The notes beneath the pieces are model-generated. The model was given only the letters and a program-made list of their open reading frames with translations, ran no database searches and was not told the origin of the DNA. A DNA stretch of 25,423 nucleotides, from NCBI GenBank assembly GCA_022592445.1, contig JABYQR010000508.1, forward strand, positions 1 through 25,423, read 5' to 3'. Shown here piece after piece: positions 18,472 to 25,423 of the stretch; the stretch's first letter is position 1; each line of letters opens with the position of its first letter. The stretch comes from Cytidiella melzeri. Taxonomy: Eukaryota > Basidiomycota > Agaricomycetes > Polyporales > Irpicaceae. Position numbers and translations under genes: made by a program.

Positions 18472-18726
18472 CTGTACCGGCATGACCTAGCATTCGCGGC
18501 TTGTGACCGTGACCCTCAGATGTTCGAAGATTCCGATGTTCGAGAAGTGTCGTGACCCTGTGACCAGAGCGCCCCCCTCCAAAAAATTGCGCTAATTACG
18601 TAAGCGCCCGTGGTTACACAATCAGCAGGATGTTCGCGACGGTCTGCGACCTGTGACCAACGTTCGAAATGGCGATGTTCGGAGGCCTTGTGACCGTGAC
18701 GTGAACGTTAAGTCATGCCGGTACAG
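18472..18726. mobile_element. 255-bp MITE with TA target duplication
   Basis: The ends are inverted: CTGTACCGGCATGAC starts at 18472 and also, on the other strand, at 18726. Matching extends to about 27 bases with four mismatches. TA flanks both sides (18470-18471 and 18727-18728). It is non-coding. The interior repeats ATGTTCG four times and TTGTGACCGTGAC twice in the same direction. The TA duplication suggests mobilisation by a Tc1/mariner or pogo transposase. A truncated relative is at 1690-1736. Confidence 0.82.
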
Positions 18727-18768
18727 TAATCACACTCCGCTAGGCGCGGGCTGATGGCACCAAATTGA

Positions 18769-18834
18769 GAGCTCGGCAGAGGACTTGGGTGATTTGTGAC
18801 AAGAGCTCGGCGGGGGACTTGGGTAATTTGTGAG
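18769..18834. repeat. tandem duplication, 34-bp unit
   Basis: GAGCTCGGC.G.GGACTTGGGT is present twice in direct succession (18769-18802 and 18803-18834), each followed by a TTTGTGA-type word. It is non-coding and lies between the MITE and the mariner-like element. Confidence 0.85.
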
Positions 18835-18915
18835 CTCCTCAACAGCTAGTACACATAGTAATCTTAGGCAATTACATGGAACAATAAATATAATGAAAGG
18901 GTACATATTTCAGTA

Positions 18916-21893
18916 AGATAGACCCAGGTCATTCTCGACTACTATCGTCACACTGTGACATGTCATGTGATTATCACGTGCGCTGTTCCGATAAGCCTCT
19001 GCGCGTTGTACTTGCGCTTGAACATACTCAGTAATCATATATTCATTGTAGTGTACGTTGAAAAAATATCAGACAAAATTTTAAACGATGTTTTCGGCTG
19101 TGAGATGTTCAAAAACATCATTAGGAATCACTCTATGGCCGGAATATTTCTTACTAGCCCAAGCAGCCTGCTTTCCATTAAGGCCCTTGTGGTATGCATC
19201 CGAAAAGCGCAGGGCTCAGGTATAGAAACTGAATTGAGACGGTCAGAACAGCCGTGGTATGCATGAATAGAATAGTTACTTACTGGCGAATACATTTCAG
19301 GGGCACCGAGTCCAGAGCCGCAACAAGATTTGCTTGAAGATCTGCCTCCTTCTTTGAGGCCGGATTCTTGCGGTAAATCCGCTTCGAGTAGCCCCAGCAC
19401 TGCTCAATGGGATTGAGCTCACAATGGAATTTTGGGAGGAACAGGCAGCCAACACCTTCCTTCTCGCACTGAAGCTCAAGAAGGGACTTTGCATCTGTAA
19501 AGTCCGGCTGGTGAAAGAGAAGGCGACGGCAGCAACATGGGTTGGCCGAGTAGAATTCCAAAGGTGCGAGACCATTCACAGGCGGCGGGCATTGAAATTT
19601 TGGACATTGCGCACGAAGCTGATGTGCGTTCTCGTAGCCCCGCTCGGTGAGAATTGTTGCCATACCTTTGAATGTGCCACGACATGCAGGGTCAGGGTCA
19701 TCCAATGGGAAATAAAGCGGTTGAACAACGCTGTTTGATAGAAGTCCATCTGTCATTGGACGGCGCTCCTTGAGAAGCTTTCCATCAGGGCCGTATACAG
19801 GCTTCCCATCCGCCAATACGGTACTGTCAACCCCAAAATTCTTCTCCGGGTTTGAGGAATTCTTCGGCATGCTGCGCGCAGAGAGAGCATCATCGGCTCG
19901 TTTCAAGTAAGTGGGAGCATTGTCAAAAACAAAGCAGTGGTCGTCGTTGGGCCACTCTTGACGAACCAGTTTGATGGCAGCTTCAACTTGTTCCAAAATA
20001 TCCGCATTTGTATAGTATCCGTCTCTGCTCTTTCCGGGACGGAACAAGCGACGAGCTGACTCCTTTCCATCCGCAGATTGCAGCCAGCCGTAGTCCGCAG
20101 AGACAAAGTCCGAAACCATTAGCGATGCTCCTTCGCCTTTCGCTCGAGGTACAGCCTTTTTGCCTTCATGTACCCATCGTACCTTACAGCGATCGTTTGC
20201 GTAGAAGGTTGATTCATCATGCCACCAGATGACAGTTTGCCGGGATGGATCAATGCCGTGATTTCCCTCAGGATCGGTACGTGCAACTTCATCCCCATTA
20301 GCATTGAACTGCCGTAACAATGGCCGCAGCTTCTCCAACGCTGGCAGGAACACCTCTTGGCGATATTTAACGACATCTTCGCGCTCATGACCATCAACGT
20401 ACTGCCTGCTCGGAATCTGAGCCCATCTATACCGTAAACTGTGCATCCAACCCTGGGCAGTCGAAAGTCCGGTGGTCTTCTTTAGCCCGAAGCGTGTTTG
20501 ATTGTCCGGCTCCGCGAGAAACTCGACAATATCAAGAGCGCGAACGTGCTGTCCGACAGATTGCAGATGTTCGCTAAGTGCCACCTCTAGGTCCTCATTT
20601 TCCAGCGCTGACATATTCCACATGCGATGGCGGTTGACAGGTAGATCATGACGATCACTAAGGAATCTTCGGGTCCATTCCCGGAGACGACGTGCGAGAG
20701 CTATTCCACCCTCATTAGCAACAGCCGTGCGCATTGAAGCATCAATCCAGCCCGGTGAGTCTCCTGTGATGTACAGCCAAAGGAACATCCTCATCATCTC
20801 CATACATCTCTGCAGGACGTCACCACCTTCGAAAGGCTTTTTCCCCTTTCCCGAAGGTTTGCGAGGGTGAAGCAATGCCTTCAGATCTTCCCAGGCACGG
20901 CGAGCTTCATCTACTTTGGGGGGTGGAGTATAGGCTGAAGTTGTAGATTGCGTGGGTATGTTGCTCCTTTCCGTGCTAGCCATTGACTCTAGCTCAGCCT
21001 CTCTTTCCTTCGCAGCGCCTTCATTGTCTGAGTCCCGCTCAATAGCATCAATCTCGACAATGACAGGTTGTGAGATTCCCGGCTCCAAGCTCTCCGAGAT
21101 GGCATCGCTTGCGAAGCTGATCAAGCTGCCTCGGCTCGACGACCAGTTAAATTAAGTGTTGGATAGAGTATATGGACTGGGAGAAGTTGTTCTAGAAGGC
21201 AGATTGACGACAGATGATCCAGGAGAGGCCGTGAGACGGGATGACCAGGTGGGTGTAGCAATTTCCTCAAAAGTGGACTGAAGCCGAATTCTGAGCTGAC
21301 TTGTATTCAAAAAGCGACCAAACGACGAGGTGCTAGATGCACGAGACAGTGTTGGATTATCTTCAGAAGGTGCTGAAGCGGTAGAGTGGATTTCTTCAGA
21401 ATTTGTAGACATTGGCTGATTTCCGACTACAGTGCTAATATTGAGCACATCAGAGCTCACGGACTCCGAGACCTCGCCTCGAGTACCCTGCTGCGCGTCC
21501 ACTGAGGGCCGTGCTCCTCTCTAGAAAAGACAAGTAAGTTCACCTTTCAAGTCTGCTTTCTATGCTGCAGTGATAAACTCACTTTATCGCCTATAGACTG
21601 TTCATTCGAGGGCCAGCGGCTTAAAAGCCCTGAGACCTTCCGTTTTGCCTGCCCACCCCACTCAGTGATAGACTGAGAGATTCCTCGCTTCCGTTTTGCT
21701 GGCTCGCTCATGCTGAATTGCAGCTGTGAGGTTCGCGGCCCTTTGCTCGGTCAAAATAATTTTTGTTTCATCACACTTATGTCTACATTGAGCTTATAAC
21801 CAAGTTATCATCTTATTCAAGACTTATTCGACGTGACAACGAGTGACAGCTTTTGAGACACGTGATGTAGTCAAAAATGACCTGGGTCTATCT
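18916..21893 (-). mobile_element. complete Tc1/mariner-like DNA transposon
   Basis: The inverted ends are AGATAGACCCAGGTCATT, perfect over 18 bases. They extend to 27 bases with two mismatches (18916-18942 and 21867-21893). TA flanks each end (18914-18915 and 21894-21895). Length is 2978 bp, almost filled by a minus-strand DDE transposase gene. The intact ends and single-gene layout mark a fully bounded element. Its own transposase is broken by nonsense codons, but its ends could still be substrates for an active relative. Confidence 0.92.
19081..21711 (-). pseudogene. DDE transposase (basidiomycete Tc1/mariner-like), two nonsense codons
   Basis: Three exons, 21711-21583, 21520-19284 and 19228-19081, join in frame to 838 codons including the end codon; both introns are GT-AG (62 and 55 nt). 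The N-terminus has two basic clusters (AKRKRG and AKRKV) that look like a bipartite nuclear localisation signal, then a Ser/Thr-rich linker. Catalytic residues sit in WWHDESTFYAND (about 20190-20222), CFVFDNAPTYL (about 19907-19940) and FHCELNPIEQCW (about 19396-19430), the D-D-E order of Tc1/mariner-type enzymes. Exon 3 ends with KKYSGHRVIP and a few more residues. In-frame stops TAA (21152-21154) and TGA (19216-19218) interrupt an otherwise open frame. The gene lies wholly within the inverted repeats at 18916-21893. Confidence 0.88.
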
Positions 21894-21941
21894 TATATAA
21901 GAGAGTACATATTATGGTATATAAGACTGTTACATAGTGGA

Positions 21942-22120
21942 TGTTAAAACTATATGATATAATATGTAGTTTCCCATGCCTTGTTACAAGGACGCTTGAA
22001 GGTAGCAGCGTTCCCACAGTCTTGATAAGGGAATCATGCAGCCGTATATGGTAACTCCAGTAGTAACCATCACATTAGCTGAGATGTACAGATATGGGTT
22101 GTGTAGACTAAGTAGTGTAG
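21942..22120 (+). repeat. inverted 5' portion of the Copia LTR
   Basis: TGTTAAAACTATAT begins this 179-base segment, which is the reverse complement of 22508-22686 with about 12 mismatches (about 93 percent). It therefore equals the first 179 bases (U3) of the Copia LTR but lies on the opposite strand. It stops exactly where the minus-strand LTR ends. The simplest reading is an older plus-strand LTR into which the minus-strand Copia inserted; its remainder should lie beyond the window. Confidence 0.75.
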
Positions 22121-22121
22121 C

Positions 22122-22686
22122 TAACAAAGTGGAATATGTGTGCGAGGGGTAGAGGCTGTTAAGCTTCGAAGATGAGTCTTATTATTATTGCTGCTTCAGC
22201 AGCTCTGCTTATATACATGTCTGTATCTACTTATGTAAGCGACTACTATACATGTCTACTTCAGCTATTCTACTGTATTACTAAGTGCATGACTCATGCA
22301 TGACTCATGCTATGAATGCATGACTCATTGTATGACTAGGCTCAGCACTTGTACCAGAGGCGTACATAATGAGTAAATGACTCATGCTAGTACTTGTCCT
22401 CAGATGTATGCTTTAGGCATCCTCTGGAGTTGTACTACGTGCTTTCTATGTCATTTCCTATGCTACTAGGACACAGGCGTACATATATGTGCAGTATCCC
22501 TATAGTGCTACACTACTTAGTCTACACAACCCATATCTGTATGTCTCAGCTAATGTGATGGTTACTACTGGAGTTTCCATATACGGCTGCATAATTCCCA
22601 TATCAGGACTGTGGGAACTCTGCTACCTTAAAGTGTCCTTGTAATAAGGCATGGGAAACTACATATTATTTTATATAGTTTTAACA
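22122..22686 (-). mobile_element. 3' LTR of the Ty1/Copia element
   Basis: On the minus strand it starts TGTTAAAAC directly after the polypurine tract AAGTGGGAG (22695-22687), just downstream of the pol stop. A TATATAAGCAG promoter lies near 22206-22215. The far end is set by two facts: the inverted U3 arm begins at 22120, and the LTR fragment at 110-229 loses homology at the same base. The resulting length is about 565 bp. The end reads ...TTTGTTA(G) rather than the canonical CA, so the last bases are uncertain. Confidence 0.75.
22290..22384. promoter_or_regulatory. cluster of four TGACTCA (Gcn4/AP-1 type) sites in LTR U3
   Basis: Perfect TGACTCA words occur at 22290-22296, 22301-22307, 22321-22327 and 22378-22384, upstream of the LTR TATA box in the direction of transcription. 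TGACTCA is the established binding site of Gcn4/CPC1-type bZIP activators. One more copy is kept near the LTR fragment at 443-449. Function is inferred. Confidence 0.55.
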
Positions 22687-22705
22687 CTCCCACTTAACTG
22701 TTACA

Positions 22706-25423
22706 TTAGTGAGTGTTTAGATCAATTAGACCTAATCTCCCACTGAAGTATGATTGCTTCTGAAATGCCAATGACTTTGTCATGATATCAGCAATCTGTT
22801 CTTCAGTTGGAACTGCATATAGTTTGGCATTCTTATTTTCGACAAACTCTCTAACATAATGATATTGAATGTCAATATGCTTTGAGCGTGACTCTATCTT
22901 TGGATTCTTGGTGAAGTAAATAGCACCATGATTATCACAGCATAGAATGGTAGGCTCTTGCTGTTTTAAATCCAATTCTTTGAGCACAGTGCGCAACCAA
23001 TAACATTGTTTGGAAGTTTCGCACAAGGCCATGTATTCTGATTCCATTGATGATAGAGCAACGGTTTTCTGCTTGTTAGAAGTCCAGGAAATTGCTCCTT
23101 CAGCCAAAAGAAATACATATCCTGTTGTCGAATGTCTATCGTCTTTATTCTCAGCCTAGTCTGCATCCGAATAACCAATAATACCAGCATTACTTGATCC
23201 ATTATACTTGATCGCATAGGACTGCGTTCCAAGCAAATATCTCAGTATATATTTAGCTGATTTATAATGGTGGTCAGTTGGATTTGACATGTACTGTGAA
23301 AGACGTATGACTGCATATGAAATGTCTGGTCTAGTACCAATCATAACATATATAAGCGTGCCAATCAACGCTTGATACTGTCTCAGTAAACCAGAATCTG
23401 CTTTGTAGTCAGAATCTGCCTTTTGTAGTACAGCAGATGAAGGTAATGGTGTCCGAGCAGGATTAGCATTTGCCACATTAAATTGTTTCAAAGCCTCTTG
23501 AATATACGACTCTTGGTCAAGTAGAATTGTTTTAACTTTACGATCTCTCTGCACAAGCATGCCTAGAATAAGCTTAGCTTCTCCTAAGTCATGCATCTCA
23601 TAGCGATCCATAAAATTTTTCTTAAGTGCAGACATAGCAAGTTTACTATTTCCTATCTGAAATATATCGTCAACATATAGAATGAGAATTAAATTCCCCC
23701 CTTGTTGCCGATACACGTAAACACCAGCATCTGAATGGATCCGGTCAAAGCTTAATTCTATCAGAGTGTTATGAATTTTGATATTCCATGTTCGTGAAGC
23801 TTGTTTAAGTCCATAAATGGCTTTCTTAAGCAAACAAACATGGTTCTCCGTTCCCTTCTCCATGAAACCTTCTGGTTGTTCCATATAGATTTCTTCATCC
23901 AGTTCGCCATAAAGGAAAGCTGTTTTCACATCCAATGCCTCGATTTCCCAATCTTCGAGTGCAGCTATAGCTAGTAGCATGCGTATGGATTCAAAACGTG
24001 CGACTGGTGAGAAAGTTTCTTGATAATCAATTCCTTCAACTTGGGTGAATTCTTTTGCAACAAGATGCGCTTTATATCGCCCATCAGACTTTATGGTGAA
24101 GACCCATTTGCATTTCACAATTTTGCGTGATGCGTCTGGTCGTCGTACAAGCGTCCAATTTTTATTCTTAATTTGAGAATCAATTTCATCTTGTGCAGCA
24201 GCAAACCATTGATCACGATCATCTCTTTTCATTGCCTGCTTCCACGTCTGTGGATATTCATTGATTGAATAAGCAGTGATTGAATTAAGAGTCTCGTCAT
24301 CAATTTCTGCAGAATCATCATCATCAGTTAAGCCTCCTGATAGAGTTTGATGTTCTGGACCCAGCTCAACGGAAGGTGATCTCGAGGGTTGACGTGATGA
24401 CGTTCCTGATTGCAAAGGTATCCGTAATCTGGATGGCCCTGCAACCGGAGATCTCGCGCGTATTCTCGAGTTCCATTCAGCTCTCAAACAAAGCTCATTT
24501 TTTTCTTCCTTTTTGTCCTTAGCCACTTGCGTTTCTAAAGCTTTCTGCATATTTACCGGCCGCATGGAAAGTTTAGAATTTTTCCAGCAGTTGAATGTTT
24601 GTTCTGGTTGATAGGTGGTGGCAAGGGTGGTTTAGGCTTAGGTCCTCGTTTGATTTGTGGTTGTGGTCCTTTGTAAAGAACCGGAGCTGAAGGGAATTGC
24701 TGCTGTTGTCGAGAAGGATGAGTAGGTGCTTGGTGCTCTGGATGATCATCATCTCCATCATCAGAATCTTGGTGACCTTGTTCATCATTCTCTTCAAAAG
24801 GTGAAAAATTATCGTGTGGAGGAATTCGAACAGTGTTATTATCACTGTTATCACCGACTAAAGGTTGTTTGGAAGGAGTAATATCTTTACGATACGGGAA
24901 ATGAGTCTCATCAAATACTGCATCGTGAGCAATGACAATTCGCTGTTTATCCCAGAACCGGTAACCCTTTACACCCGGTTCATATCCAACGAATATCATA
25001 GGAGTTGCTTTTGGTGACAACTTGTTTTGACGACTCTTGATCGGTACATGGACGTATGCACGACATCCAAATACACGAAGCATTGAGATATCTGGTTTTA
25101 TACCCAGAAAACTCTCTATAGGTGTCTGCCAGTTTAATCGTACATTAGGTAGACGGTTATTTAAATATACCGCTGCTTCGCAAGTAAGCTTCCAGAAACC
25201 ATTTGATAACCCAGCTTGCTGACGCAATGCTTCGGCTTTATATTTTATGGTCTGTTGCCATTGCTCAGCTCTACCATTTTGTTGTGGAGTATACGGAACA
25301 GACATTTGTAATTCTATTCCGTGTTCCTTCAGATAATCCTTGAACTTATTATTAATGAACTCTGTTCCACCATCACATCTGAACTTCTTCATCTTCTTTC
25401 CTGTTTGGTTTTCGGCCCATGAA
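22706..25423 (-). pseudogene. Ty1/Copia pol: integrase, reverse transcriptase, RNase H (5' part outside window)
   Basis: On the minus strand, from 25423 down, the end of the integrase core comes first: FRCDGGTEF (second catalytic Asp) and TPQQNGRAEQ (Glu), then the Copia-typical RVFGCRAYVHVP and IFVGYEPGVKGYRFWD. An acidic and Pro/Gln-rich linker follows. The reverse transcriptase has KCKWVFTIK, LDVKTAFLYGEL, YGLKQASRTW and catalytic LYVDDIF (about 23660-23680). RNase H has TVALSSMESEYMAL, DNHGAIYF, RSKHIDIQYHYVRE and QIADIMTK, ending at 22706. Two lesions are seen: a frameshift around 24553-24640 between integrase linker and RT, and an in-frame TAG at 23156-23158 where the family has Trp (SDAD-W), separating RT from RNase H. 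Otherwise it is well preserved. Gag, protease and the 5' LTR lie beyond the window. Confidence 0.9.

Noticed and set aside
19128..19400. Minus-strand 90-codon ORF at the end of the mariner-like transposase
   Set aside because: It runs across the last intron in the wrong frame; the correct third exon is 19228-19081.
21942..22686. 745-bp unit read as a foldback or MITE with 179-bp inverted ends
   Set aside because: The right end coincides with the Copia polypurine tract, and the LTR fragment at 110-229 ends at the same inner boundary. Self-nesting of LTRs explains this better.

Overview
The window reads as nuclear DNA of a filamentous basidiomycete (Agaricomycete-like). It shows very intron-dense genes with 50-110 nt GT-AG introns, a microsomal P450, a seven-helix membrane protein of the basidiomycete-expanded DUF6534 type, and a large load of pogo, Tc1/mariner-like and Ty1/Copia transposons. 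Species cannot be named from sequence alone.

Layout. 1-2.5 kb is decayed repeat DNA: a Copia LTR piece, a possible transposase relic, degenerate repeats, a small hairpin element and one MITE end. 2.5-11.4 kb is a gene island with three plus-strand genes. All three could be resolved exon by exon to open reading frames: a 559-aa cytochrome P450 (12 exons, 2561-5020), a 352-aa alpha/beta hydrolase (7 exons, 5590-7128) and a 331-aa seven-helix membrane protein (20 exons, several only 10-18 nt, 9146-11379). The P450 and hydrolase are neighbours on one strand and could act on related substrates, but nothing in the sequence proves a shared pathway. 7.1-9.1 kb has no gene I can support.

11.5-18.3 kb is one pogo-like transposon (imperfect 23-bp inverted ends, TA duplications) inflated to 6.8 kb by nested insertions. 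Two are solo LTRs with TG...CA ends and perfect 5-bp duplications. A third is a 2.6-kb insertion of uncertain class that carries its own TATA box and a 175-aa Cys-rich ORF. When the insertions are mentally removed, the minus-strand transposase pieces rejoin in frame at both LTR sites.

18.47-18.73 kb is a 255-bp MITE. 18.9-21.9 kb is a complete Tc1/mariner-like element (27-bp inverted ends, TA duplications) with a three-exon, 838-codon transposase gene killed by two nonsense codons. 21.9-25.4 kb is the 3' part of a minus-strand Ty1/Copia element that runs off the window. Its 3' LTR appears to have been inserted into an opposite-strand copy of the same LTR, leaving 179-bp inverted arms; its pol carries one nonsense codon and one frameshift.

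No tRNA, rRNA or CRISPR was seen. The strongest points for follow-up are the micro-exon membrane-protein gene, a splice-site-bearing tandem duplication kept in two diverged LTRs, the nested pogo element, and the TGACTCA cluster in the Copia LTR.
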